A stretch of 64,000 nucleotides of DNA from Sipunculus nudus (GCA_026874595.1 CM049306.1:29813519-29877518), one strand, 5' to 3'. Positions 24,040 to 35,700 are shown, counted from the stretch's first letter. Notes: a model not told the origin generated them from the sequence alone. A program made the numbers and translations.

Positions 24040-24998
24040 TTTATGTCATTTCTGGCTTAATTTGGTTACTATTACATATTATATATTAAGCACTGTACAT
24101 AATTCCAGTTCTAATTATGCCTCTGTGATGGATGTATGAGCTTGTCTGTATACAAGCTGTTAGTAAACACAGTAAATATGTTATGTCCCTAATGTGACAT
24201 TGCCCATTTCATGAAATGCCCAACTGCCTGTTTCATGAAATGGGCAAAATTGCTAAATTCTGCTTGCCCATTTCATGAAATTGACAACTGAACAACCAGG
24301 AATTAATTTCTCAATTTTGTTAGATATAAAGGACCTTTTGAAGGATTCCTTGAGTTTTGACTATTTGCTTGTGTAAATGCCAAGTGGGATGTTCTCTATA
24401 ACCAATAATTAGAGTCCCACTTTTCAAGCAGTGCCCTATAGTGATTACTGTGTCAGTCAGTCCTTTTGTCCATCTGTAAGTGATGCTTTCTTTTGCACGT
24501 GAAAACTGAACAAGAACATGCTTGATGGTTCTCAAATTCACAGGAAAAATTGTTACCTGTGAGAGCTCCATACCTTTTGAATTACAGACCTGTCAGAATT
24601 CCAATATGGCTGCTAGAGCACAATCAGTGCTTTGCCCATTTCATGAAAGGGTGAAATGGTCGCCCATTTCATAAAATGGACAGTTTCACATTTTGGGCGT
24701 AACATATGCACCAGTGTTTACAAACAGAAAAATATGTAACCTACAGTGGCTGGTTGCATATGTGCAGAAGTTGAAAAGTCACTAGTTGCAAAACTTCCTC
24801 AGCAGAACTCATGTTTGATGGACTTGTTGCAGAATGTCCATGTTGAATGTGTTTGGAATTTTTTGGCATGCCCCTGACATGTTAATGTTATAAAAAACAT
24901 GGAAAGAACAAAATGAAATACGTGTGCAGCGGGGACATTTTCTGGCTTATCTTTTAGTTTCAGTGGATTAATTTTAGTTGTCAGATAACAGAATAGGC
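24040..24998 (+). repeat. Interspersed repeat family B, copy 2 (split)
   Basis: GATGGATGTATGAGCTTGTC (24129), GCACCAGTGTTTACAAACAG (24709), GGTTGCATATGTGCAGAAG (24752), CATGTTGAATGTGTTTGG (24838) and GTCAGATAACAGAATAGG (24979) align in order with copies 1 and 3. It is split at 24179/24704 by the next element. Confidence 0.7.
24180..24703. mobile_element. Nested MITE-like element with TTTCATGAAA palindromes
   Basis: The left end GTTATGTCCCTAATGTGACA and the complement of the right end GTTACGCCCAAAATGTGAAA are inverted. The family-B host has ATAT on both sides (24176-24179, 24704-24707), a likely target duplication. Each end carries near-palindromic GCCCATTTCATGAAATGGGC-type units (about 24202, 24227, 24266; inverted partners about 24634 and 24662). 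No coding capacity. Confidence 0.65.
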
Positions 24999-25660
24999 AC
25001 ATGTTCCATCCTGCCAATAGGGTTATGGTAAATGGTTTTGCAGTTTTTACTAATTCTGCGAACAGCCATGCAAACTACCTAACCAACACACCAAGCAAAA
25101 AACAGAGGTGGAAAATAACTTCAATTTTTTTTAACCACAGACCTCAGGCTCTGAATAATAACCAGCCCTCTATGAAGAGAACATTAAATCATTAAGACAA
25201 TGATAACAGTCCATTATAAGCCAGTGATTGACGAATGTTCTCAATTACAGGACATACCCTTAAAATTGCTGTAATGCTAAAATTCAGGTAAGAATTCATC
25301 GTGCTACGTTTAGTTGTAATATTTTGCTATAAGCATAATCATTTTCTTGCTTTACTCAGGAGACTGAACCATTTAAAGATCACATCCTGGACCTGAGAAA
25401 CAAATACTAGTAGAGTTTTAATTTTCCAGTATAAACTATGGTGTAAGTACTATATTTATTATCTAGTGTCTTGCGTGTGTTGTTTTCCCTGTCAGTCTTT
25501 GGTAGAGAGCCACCTACTGACTGTTGCTGAAAAATACTAGATTTTTTGGTTATGGTAAATAGGTTACTGGTACTGTATAAACGATGTAATACATAGCTTA
25601 CAGTAATCCATTTTTTTATGTGCTTATCTGCCTTCACCTGGTAGAGAGCCACACAGTGGT
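24999..25660. other. Unique stretch
   Basis: No gene or family is recognised. Confidence 0.45.
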
Positions 25661-26009
25661 TTAAGGCAAAAAAAAATAAAAGGTATGGTTCTCAGGCACC
25701 ATCTGCATCAATTTAAATCCGCGCATCTAAAATTTTTATTTTGAATTGCTATAGAATCTTACCAATTTTGAGCTCCAGCTGCTCAGACAATTCTTCCAAG
25801 AAGATAAATCATGCAATTTTGATAAAGTTTCTTTTGTTATGTAGTGCTTTTACTTGTTTAGCAAGATAAATCTGTTATTATCATGCTTTTCTCATATCAT
25901 TTGACATTTTTATCGAAACAGAAAAAAAAGATAAAAATAAAAATCGCCCACCCGCATTGATTTCTAAAAAAAGTGCCTGAGAACCAAACCTTATTTTTGT
26001 TTGCCTTAA
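25661..26009. mobile_element. MITE with TTAAGGCAAA ends, copy 2 (~349 bp incl. TTAA)
   Basis: The left TTAAGGCAAAAAAAAATAAA...GGTTCTCAGGCAC and the complement of the right TTAAGGCAAACAAAAATAAG...GGTTCTCAGGCAC are inverted over about 37 bp. TTAA at both edges suggests a TTAA target duplication, as in the piggyBac superfamily, although the terminal GGC differs from the usual piggyBac CCY. The ends match the copy at 10275-10540; the interiors do not. Confidence 0.7.
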
Positions 26010-27130
26010 TCACATCATTTAGAATGTCTACAATCAAATAGAATTATGTTGTAAGAGTTAGATGTATTATGAAAAAATACAAAGTAAGCTCATGATCTTC
26101 CTAAAATCCAGATAATTTGGACATTATTAATTTATAAAATGTTAATTAGAAGAGAACCTTGGGTCTTGAGATGCCAAAGCACTACAGATACCAGGGTATC
26201 AGTTGAGATGGAGGTATTTCTCAGAATTATGGCACCTCTTTACAAGGATGAATTAGGATGGTGTGTCCGCTTGACATGCCGAGTTCTCCAAGAGAAATGG
26301 CTCCTAGTTTTATAGCCCAGCGGAATTGTCCAGCCGGGCGGTGATGAACCAGCCCTGTCAGTTTCTACTGCTGTATATGAGGACTGTTGCTGGTGTAACT
26401 CCCGATACGGAAAGTGAATGGATTACTGGTAAGGCTGGTGAGGGCTGGGGCAGCCAGTGAGAGCAGTGCTGGGTGCATTACGAGCTGCAGAGGCATTACA
26501 GGTGGGATCGTTTGTATTAAACTTCAAACAGCAGATGTCTCTGTCAAAGCTCCTGTGTAATTGAAAATTATTTCATACGGACTGCCATCACAAAATTATT
26601 GGAGGTCAGAGATCACATATATTGCTAGTAAGTTTGATGTAATGCAAAAAGTAGAAGTAGCCTAGCTGGATATATTACTTTGGATATCTTAGACTATCTT
26701 GATCTAGTATTCATATTTTATGTATAGGTAATTGCTCTTCCAAAGGTGTCTGTTACAAATATAGGCTTCACCTAATTGACTTAAAGGAACATAAGCAGGA
26801 GCAATATTATGCCTATTCTGTCACACTATCAGTTCAGTTTTGCTTTATGTAAAAGTTTCCAAGCACACAGCCTCAGCATACCGGCTGTTTAACAACTTGT
26901 TATGGCTGTGCATGTTGTAAACACAGTCCACTTATGTATGTTTACCATAACAAGGCTGCATGACCGGAGGTCCGATTGTGAGCCGCAAAACGCAGTGTTT
27001 CAGCCAGTGGAAATATGTATTAGATTTTTTTGGCCAAGTCAGTCAGGGCATCTCCTAATTGATGTGTTTATGGCTCCATGATGCACATTGTCCCACATGT
27101 GTGTTGACAGGTGATCGCGCCCGGTCCACT
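26010..27130. other. Unique stretch, partly G+C-elevated; possible regulatory sequence
   Basis: Two blocks (about 26200-26560 and 26880-27130) are free of repeats, richer in G+C and CpG than the surrounding intron-like DNA, and lack long frames. This is the profile of conserved non-coding or enhancer sequence, but conservation cannot be judged from one sequence. Confidence 0.25.
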
Positions 27131-27270
27131 GTTTTTAACACTCATTTACAAGAGTAAGCAAACTGTTTCAAGGCAATATTTTTGCAGGTACAAATTTTTT
27201 TTAAGGGAAGCAGCTATTTTGCATGTTAATTCAGCATGCATTAGATATATAGATATTCTCAGATAATATA

Positions 27271-27447
27271 TAGTTGAACCTCCCAGTTATGAACACAAGA
27301 GGGATCGGGGGGTTTCCTGTAATAGAGAGGTGTCTGTATTAGAGAGGTTACAGATGTCTAATTTGTCATTTCACATAACTGACCATTGTCCATATTAGAG
27401 AATTGATCACTGTAGGGAATTGTCTGTAAGGAGAGGTTTCTCTGTAT
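27271..27447. mobile_element. Short pogo/Tigger-like MITE
   Basis: The left TAGTTGAACCTCCCAGTTAT and the complement of the right TACAGAGAAACCTCTCCTTA are inverted, flanked by TATA. Internal GTCTGTATTAGAGAGGTTAC and GTCCATATTAGAGAATTG are subterminal repeats of the kind seen in the 6620-7550 element. It is diverged and has no coding capacity. Confidence 0.5.
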
Positions 27448-27792
27448 ATCATCATGGCTTTATGTGCAGTATATCCTGTTCAGTTATTTTGCTTTTTATA
27501 ACTGTATATATACTTGTATATTTAACAAAATAAATGTAGTAATTTTCAAAACAGTATTGTGCCTCAGTTTAGCCAAATATCATAAAATGTAGGCCAGCAT
27601 TTCCTAGCATATAGTTTATATATTTAGCTTTGGTAAATTCTTAGAATAATATTTATATTAATTTATAATCTTTAATAATATGTACACAGATCATTAAAAT
27701 CAGATGAGGACTTGCAAGTTGCAGAAACATTAAAAAAGTGGAAATTCTTGTTCTTTGTAAACAGATTATTTCAAAGATTTGATATAATTATT
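27448..27792. other. AT-rich non-coding stretch
   Basis: No gene or family is recognised. Confidence 0.5.
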
Positions 27793-29724
27793 GTATCGCC
27801 AGACATAGTCTGGAGATACTATGGTTTAGGCACGGTCGCGCCGCAGAGATTTCTTTTGGACACAATAACTCAAAAAATATTTCACGGATCTTTACCAAAC
27901 TTGGTATATATATAGATATGGGTGAGAGGAAGATGCCTATTTAAAATGAGGTCATGACCTCAACTAGGAGAGTGACCTTGACCTTGAATAGGTTCAATTT
28001 TGGGGAAAATCACACAAATTCTTAAATATCTCAAGAAAACTTGCATGGATTGATCCCAAAATCAAGTTGATCGAAGATCATGGATAGGGTTGTCATGTTC
28101 CAGAAACTGGTGGCGCCACCTATTATTCTTTACTTGTTTTCATGCCGTTTAATATCCCCAAAATTGCTACTTGACAGTACTGTGAGCATTATAAGTCAAA
28201 AACTAATGGACAGATTTCTTTCATATTATGCAAATACATAGATATGGGTTATGGGATGATGTTTATTTAAATTGGGGTCATGACCTTTCCTATGAGAGTG
28301 GCCTTGACCTTGAATATTGCCATATATGGTGAAAATCACACAAAATCATTAATTTCTCAATAAGGGATGCATGCATTGGTCCAAAAATCAATTTGACCGA
28401 AGATCTTGGATAGTAATGTCATGTACCGGAAACAGGTGGCGCCACCTGTTATTCTTTTACTTGTTTTCGTGCCGTTTAATACCCCATCATTGCCACTTAA
28501 CAGTACATTTATAACCTGTGAGCATTATAAGTCAAAAACTAATGGACAGATTTCTTTCATATTATGCATATACATAGACATGGGTTATGGGATGATGTAT
28601 ATATAAATTGGGGTCATGACCTTTCCTATTAGAGTGGCCTTGACCTTGAATATTGCCATATATGGTGAAAAATTACACAAAATCATTAATATCTCAATAA
28701 GGGATGCATGCATTGGTCCAAAAATCAACATGTTCGAAGATCTTGGAAAGAATTGTCATGTACCGGAAACAGGTGGCGCCACCTGTTATTCTTTTACTTG
28801 TTTTGTGCCGTTTAATACCCCATCATTGCCATTTATCAGTACTGTGAGCATTATAAGTCAAAAACTAATGGACAAATTTCTTTCATATTATGCATATACA
28901 TGGATATGGGTTATAGGATAATGTTTATTTGAATAGGGGTCATGACCTTTCCAATGAGTGGCCTTGACCTTGAATATTGCCATATATGGTGAAAATCACA
29001 CAAAATCATTAATTTCTCAATAAGGGATGCATTGATTGGTCCAAAAATCAACTTGAACGAAGATCTTGGATAGTGTTGTCATGTACGGGAAACAGTTGGT
29101 GCCATCTGTTATTCTTTTACTTGTTTTTGTGCCGTTTAATACCCCATCAATGCCACTTAACAGTACATTTATAACCTGTGAGCATTATAAGTCAAAAACT
29201 AATGGACAGATTTCTTTCATATTATGCATATACATAGACATGGGTTATGGGATAATGTATATATAAATTGGGGTCATGACCTTTCCTATTAGAGTGGCCT
29301 TGACCTTGAATATTGCCATATATGGTGAAAATTACACAAAATCATTAATATCTCAATAAGGGATGCATGCATTGGTCCAAAAATCAACATGTTCGAAGAT
29401 CTTGGAAAGTATTGTCATGTACCGGAAACAGGTGGCGCCACCCGTTATTCTTTTACTTGTTTTGTGCCGTTTAATACCCCATCATTGCCATTTATCAGTA
29501 CTGTGAGCATTATAAGTCAAAAACTAATGGACAGATTTCTTGCATATACATTGACATGGGTTAGGGGATGATGTATATTGAAATTTGGATCATGACCTTT
29601 TCTATGAGAATGACCTTTTCTATGAGTGTGGTCTGATATTAATTGTTGCTGAAGATGGGGGGCCTATTCTTAAAGGGGGGGGGGGATTAATTGTCTGGCG
29701 ATACTATGGCACCTGCAGTGCCAA
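27793..29724 (+). mobile_element. Helentron-like non-autonomous element, end type 3 (HLT-3), with tandem core
   Basis: The 5' subterminal repeat GTATCGCCAGACA (27793-27805) has a perfect inverted partner TGTCTGGCGATAC (29692-29704), followed by the hairpin GGCAC-CTGCA-GTGCC (29708-29722). Between them lie five diverged units of about 324-336 bp with landmarks CCTTGACCTTGAA (about 27975, 28302, 28638, 28962, 29298), TCTCAATAAGGGATGCAT, and GGTGGCGCCACC (28109, 28435, 28772, 29431; degenerate at 29096). Alternate units are most alike, giving a 660-bp higher-order period. Repeated short frames of about 66 codons come from the array and are not considered genes. The layout is that of HINE/pearl elements. 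Confidence 0.6.
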
Positions 29725-31620
29725 GAAATATCTAGTTATTAGCTATCTTTGATTCATTGGGAATATATACCAGCGTGTCTAGTTATTGAGATGTGACAAT
29801 GGGGGACGTGGGTTTGTATCTATATGCTTTGAAGCAATGCCCATGCTTGACCTTCATGCAGTCTCACACACTACGCAAAATCAGATTCACAAGCATAGGA
29901 CTCTGCTGGTTAGGGGTTGTTGGCGTCAAAATCTGCCACCCACAAAGTATTGGGGCTTGTAAATACATCAGTAGCATAGGTTAAATGTAGTAAATGTTGT
30001 CCATTCAAAAATTATCTCAAGGAAAATTCCATAAACATAGGTGTTTTTGTGGCAAGTAATTCGCAGAATAAGTAATATTTTGTAAGCATGTACACATGAA
30101 ATGTAAAAACTTTGATTTTAAAATTTCTCAGTACAGTAAAGTAGTCATTTCCCAAGAGGAAAAGGTTAGTTTTGAAAAGAAATGACCTCTGGCAGATGGG
30201 TGGCAGTCTCAAATAAATAAGGGGGGGGGAGGTCATGAGACTGACATCAAGTATCAGGTTGTTCAAGCCTTACAAGGATGTTGATGGGTATCCTTTTAAG
30301 AGGACTGCTTGTGACAGGCTATTGCTGGCTGTGATACTAGCTTGTGTTTCCAGGAAGAATCAGCACAGTGATATGCCAATACGTCTTTAGTGTTCAAAGT
30401 TGTCTTGGCCAGGATGACATCTTAGAAGCTTGTAGTATGAAAATCTAACAGGAAGAGGCCACACTGGCACATATTTCACAAGGGGGCCCACATATGAATT
30501 ATGTAGAACTTTTTGTCCAGGTAAAATGTTAAATGAAACTGAATTTTTTTTTTTAAATTTGAAAATCATCTTTTAAAAAAATGAATAAAAGTTATGAATG
30601 TGTCTTTAAGTCAATAGAAAGCAGGTGATTGTATTGATTCCCATTTTCCTATTGACTATCATGTGATGTTGACTATAGATAGTTTATCAAGCAGATCCCA
30701 GCTGCAGTCCCGTTTACTTCCAGGCAAGCCACTGTGTCAGACTAATTAGAGTGCAGAGTCTATCATGTTACAGGAGTCCAAAAACATCAACACTCAATAT
30801 AATCCTGGATGAGACCATCAACAGTCATCAGAGGGATTTTTTTTAGTTTATTCTTGGAGCTCAGATACCATAATTACTAAAAAAAGACAAATGTTTTGAA
30901 TTAAAAAATACATAAAAATCAATCTTTGTTTACTGTAAATTTCAAATTGGTGATATAAAATTGTTTTGTATAATAATCAGTCCTGTTTGTCCCACAGTTT
31001 GAATTCACACAGACGTTGATTGCTTTGTTATTCTTTTTGTTGAATCTGGTAACTGTAGTCTAATTGGTTATAGTCAGGGCTTGACATTTAAGGTTAACTG
31101 TTTTCCTGGGGCAGGTAAAAATTTAAGAAAATTGTGGTAGGCTACCAAAGGTTGGCTACTACTTGCCCAACATTACAAGTGGGTCCAACATGAAGCTTTA
31201 CCCAAAGGCCTGAATCCTAACTAGTCTTCAGTAAGCTATTTTCTTTATTAGTGATATGAAATCATATTAAAAATACCTATTTTATCTTAAATTACCTGCA
31301 CATTCAATTATATGTACAAATAATTAAGAGAAATATAATAAACAGAAATATTTGAACAGGCTTATTATCCAACATACAACAAAACCTGCACATAACCATA
31401 TGGAACAGTCTGTGTTTATAGCTGCAACCATTATATATTTTTAGGGCAAGTAAAGATTTGTATAGTGCAAGTAAAAGCTAGATGTTATGTGACTTACTGG
31501 ACATACGCTCTGAACACAGCGTATGACCTCATGGTGACCTTCCACTCACATTCTGTGAGAAATAGCAGGATTCTTCAGGTTTAGCAAAACCCAGTCAGTT
31601 TGCGCTGGATAAAGTAAAAT
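29725..31620. other. Unique, CpG-poor stretch
   Basis: No exon or repeat family is recognised. A short G9 run lies at about 30222-30230. Confidence 0.45.
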
Positions 31621-31678
31621 CTGATTGGCTCTGGGTTTAAACAAATGTCTAGAACTGGTAGAAGAAATCTGATTGGCT
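31621..31678 (-). promoter_or_regulatory. Paired CCAAT boxes
   Basis: CTGATTGGCT occurs at 31621-31630 and 31669-31678, 48 bp apart. On the minus strand each reads AGCCAATCAG, a strong NF-Y-type CCAAT box. No transcript start is identified, and the pair could also be a short local duplication. Confidence 0.3.
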
Positions 31679-32215
31679 TAGTGTGTAAAAAAACTACTGT
31701 GCCTGTTGCAAACTCATGTAGCACTAAAGAAAGGAAATATGCAGACAATGGGGGATAACTGACCTCAGGCCACACCAGCAATTCAGTATAGAGACTACCT
31801 TGAAAGTTGACAATTGCTTCATGTGTATTCCAACATGGGATGGAAAAAGTCTGTGCTACCAAGTGCTTTTCACTTCAGAGCAAAGTGACCAATACCTCGA
31901 AGAACATACGATTGTGATGCTGATATCTGCAATGTGATTGATTAAATATTATGCTGGGGGAATTCCACAGAGACAGCACTGCTTGGTGGCCAAACCTGAC
32001 TGGCAACCCCGGTTTAATGCAGTGAGTAGTGAAGCAAATAGTTGAGCATAGAGTAACTGCTGCTTATGGAGCATAGACTGGACAGTACGTTTTAAAGTTA
32101 ATGTTAAGCCCAAATAACAATAGACATCACTGAAAGAAGACGTATCTCTTTTACCAAGGCAAGGAAGGATTGGCTTAATATAGGCATTTCGTGTGAAATT
32201 GTTAGTGTTAATTTT
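31679..32215. other. Unique stretch
   Basis: No gene is recognised. A minus-strand frame (31949-32482, 177 codons) runs from here into a repeat and is rejected. Confidence 0.4.
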
Positions 32216-33260
32216 TAGCTCAGCTAACTGTAAGTCATTGGATCTATAGTGATCATCCCATTGTCCGGCCATTACCGGGCACAAATTGTAACCGTTAGAC
32301 CCAGAACTTTCTAAATGTACCTCCAGGGAAGTCCATGTAAAATCTCCTTGGAAACCTGAAATTAGGTATCTGTTACCCATATCTTTCGAACTATGGGGCT
32401 TATAAGTACCCCCCCCCCTCCTACAATTACTAGAAATTTGATACATGTGTCTGTATCTATAAAAAGCTTGGCAGACTGCCAACTATTTCAGATTTTGCGA
32501 CAGGCCAAAGGTCAGTCTAGATCTATTAATAGCTTTGGCAACTGCCAACTGTATCAGATGAGGCACCAGGTCAAAAGTTCACTCACTGCAGTAGCTACAT
32601 CTGGCACTTAACCACTATTTAGTTAGGGTCATCTCACTCAACTGCCTTCCTCAGCTGAGCTTGATCAGCTGAATGGACCCAGCTCATGAGAAGTTTGATG
32701 TATCAACCTGAAATTTTTGCAAGTCCATGCATTTTTAATGGCTTTCTTGTACATAAGACTGGTGCTGCTACCTAAATGATTTTTGCACATTGTATGACCT
32801 TGCTTATTCTCAGGGGGGATTGATATATCAGCCTGAAATTGTGGATATCTGTACATCTCGGATAGCTTTGTCGTATACAAGACTTATGACACCACCTACT
32901 ATTGTTTTTGGGTTTAATGCATTCATGCACATAGCTCAAGAGTTGTTTAAAGTATGTGCCTGTAATTTTTCCATGTCCATTCATCTTTGATAGCTTTCTC
33001 ATACACAAAACTTGTGGTGCTACCTACAATCATTTTTGTGTTCTGTACATCCATGCCAGTTTTTTTAGGAGTGACTTTGTGTAAATGGTGCTTGTACTTA
33101 GGTTCAGATTATTTAGTACTGCTTTGTACATGTACATGTCATACATGTATTTGGAAAGTAATCAAGTACTTTTCTAATAGTGGCCAAGCTTAGTAACATG
33201 GAAGCATTATACCTGATGTATATCCCATTGGACAGGTTCGCATTAGGCCTGTTGGCCTTG
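32216..33260 (+). mobile_element. Chimeric Helentron-like element: type-1 5' end, type-2 3' end
   Basis: Opens TAGCTCAGCTAACTGTAAGTC (type 1, as at 14988 and 55673). Closes with ACAGGTTCGC (33232-33241) plus the hairpin AGGCC-TGTT-GGCCT (33245-33258) and CTTG before TT (type 2, as at 18199-18227). The interior has type-1 sequence (CACAAATTGTAACCGTTAGA; C9 run about 32408) followed by about three units of roughly 125 bp (about 32705, 32830, 32955) containing GACTGGTGCTGCTACCTA-like degenerate GGTGGCGCCACC cores. No coding capacity. Confidence 0.5.
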
Positions 33261-33701
33261 TTTATAGATGAGGCAGGTTCATTTTGCAGAATTTACTGTT
33301 GCTGGTATAACCAGATTTTAATGTAATTAGATATCATTAAAAAGAGATTTACGTGATGTTTTGTTTTGTCATGAAAAAAGAAGGAAACACACTTTTGCCA
33401 AAATATTAATACTAACCCATCACATTAAAGTGGAAAACAATCACACCAGATCTTTACATTTTAGATCCAAGCACACATGATACAATTGGTATAAAAAAAG
33501 ACTCCTTGATGTGAATATTTTTAACTGCAGTTTGTAAGCTTTACATATTATTCACATAATTTTATTTTATATGAGTGAATATAAATTTTTTTACCCACTT
33601 GAACAGTTCTGAATTTATGCAAAAGAAAGATTATCAAAATTTCTTTTTGAAAAGATAAAACAAATTAATAGAGTTCAAAATTTGCCATAATGAATCCAAT
33701 T
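33261..33701. other. Unique AT-rich stretch
   Basis: No gene or family is recognised. Confidence 0.45.
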
Positions 33702-33900
33702 CTTCCCAGGATAAATGAGAATTTTCATTTTTCCTAGGTTTGAATTTCATAATTCCGGTCTCTCCTCGGAAAAATGTGAATTCTCATTTTTCCTGGGTAG
33801 AATTGAATCATTTCACACCATATCTTGAATGTCATTTTTTCCCAGGAAGATTGAGAATTCTCATTCTTCCATGGAAGATTCTGGATCTTCCCAGATAATC
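33702..33900. repeat. Degenerate 60-73 bp repeat (GAGAATTCTCATTTTTCC)
   Basis: Three diverged units carry TGAGAATT.TCATTTTTCC (about 33717, 33777, 33850), each flanked by TTCCCAGG-type strings. GAGAATTCTC is palindromic. Confidence 0.6.
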
Positions 33901-35700
33901 AGTGTTCCCTCAAAAGTGATATATATTAACATACAGTATGTCATGCAGTGGTCTCTCTCTGTATAACAGTTCTTCTCCCAGAAAAACACTTTGCAATAAA
34001 GATTTCTGAGCCCCACAATAAGCCCTGCAGTAGATGCCTTTAGCTGTTAGTTAGATTCCTGTGACAGCTAATGTTCCAGCGCATGATAGAAACCAGTCCT
34101 GGAAGAAGAGTCTGTCAGTGTCAGTTATATATTCTCCCCTGCTGAGTGATATTTCATGGACTTGCCGAATCCCAAACCTTTTTTTATCCAACACAGCAAC
34201 ATTTAAAAATATAATGGACTTGCAGAATTTTAACCGGTACTGAAAATTGCAAAGAACATGATGTTTCAACATAATTTACATAGACAAGAATTTACTTGTA
34301 GAAACCCAACTGTTTTGAAAGTTGTTATAAAATTTATGGTAAATTGCCAAAAAATCAATTTTGAGAAAAGTTAAGAACAAAATGATTGAATTTTTGGTTG
34401 TCAGAAAATCAGATGTTTCCAGAGGCAGATTTCTTTATGGCAGTCTGAGATCGTAAGGAAACTGAGGTGTTTTATAAAGGAACAGTGAAGTTGCATTAAT
34501 TCTTTGAAGTCATGATGAGGATATATAACCCTGGAGATGCCTCAGGAGAGGGAGATGAAAATGGGCTGCTGATGCAGGACATAATAGACTACCACAGTGC
34601 TGCACACAGTGAAGCCAGCAGTCAGCAGCTTAGGCTGGGCTGTCAGGGACACTCTCAATACGGGTAGGTGTTAGTACAGATAAAAAAAAATCAACTCATT
34701 TTGCTTGTGATTAGTTTTCTCAATCTTGCTGGTTTAGGTGGCTTAGCGTATTGGTAAGAATAACGTGGTGGGTATGTACTATAGATGTTGCTGCATGAAT
34801 TTTCAGGGTAATCATCTCTGTGATTGCTTCCCACAAGAAGTAAGATATGATGTACAGACAGCACATGTGCTGAGCTTATGCTGTTTAAAAACTACACAGC
34901 CAGTATTTCCCGACGTGAGTGATAGCATTTTTTCCCCCCATTGGAGACTTGTTTTGTACCATGAGGCTGGCAAACCAATTGCATGCCACACGGCCGCTGA
35001 TTTCAAATCAGAGTTTCTGCTGGAAGCTGATGATGGAGCTTTGGCGTTATTCATGTTAGCTATGCTGATTGGTCGCTGCCGCAGCACTGTAAAAGCAATC
35101 AGTCCATTCAGAATTATTATTCAGTGATAATTCATGACTCACAATTTTGAATTACTGTCACTGATTATGAAAAATGAAAATTTATTGATAGGGAGTAAGG
35201 CAGTTTAGGAATAATTATAATCAGAAGATAATTATCATTAAGTAAATATTCATGAAGATAAATTTAAAATTTGTACATATTGCCAGTAAGAAAATTTTTA
35301 TTAGTATCAGAGGATGTGAAGAATAAAATATTAAATAATTTTCATTCCCAAAGAAATATTTAATAATTCATTGGCCCTAAATTTCTATGATTAAATTCAG
35401 TGTAAATTACATTTTTTTTTAACCTTAAATTTGAATTTCACCTCGTGTTAGTTAGTTGGATCCTGTTTGGAATATGGCAGTCAGAAGAAAGACATGCATT
35501 TTAAATTCTGAGAACAAAATTCTGGGTTACAAGTTTACACTTTTATCAGAGCTTTATCTGCATCTTAATTTTAAGGCTATATCCTCCAAATCTACCTTCA
35601 GGTACATGTAGTAAGCTTCCAAATCACCAAGATCATTTGGGAAAGCTGTGCACAGTTTTATGATGTAGGAAGTATTATAGGTTGTTTCGAAACTCATATA
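33901..35700. other. Unique stretch; 34.5-35.4 kb possible regulatory block
   Basis: There is no recognisable exon. A 120-codon frame at 34765-35127 resembles nothing I know and carries no domain. 34890-35200 combines a G+C-elevated half with a TAAT-rich half (AATTATTATTCAGTGATAAT at about 35111), a composition often seen in homeodomain-bound enhancers. This is inference only. Confidence 0.25.

Noticed and set aside
28406-29571. Repeated ~66-codon frames suggesting a small gene family
   Set aside because: They are the same phase of a 330-bp tandem unit inside a mobile element; frames break between units.
31949-32482. 177-codon minus-strand open frame
   Set aside because: Runs from unique DNA into the 5' part of a Helentron-like repeat; sequence low in conserved features; no known domain.
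34730-34775. tRNA-like A-box string GGTGGCTTAGCGTATTGGTA
   Set aside because: No B box at the right distance and no cloverleaf; probably chance or a heavily truncated SINE.
34765-35127. 120-codon plus-strand open frame
   Set aside because: An overlapping minus-strand frame is also open; no recognisable domain and no signal of real coding bias; kept only as part of a possible regulatory block.
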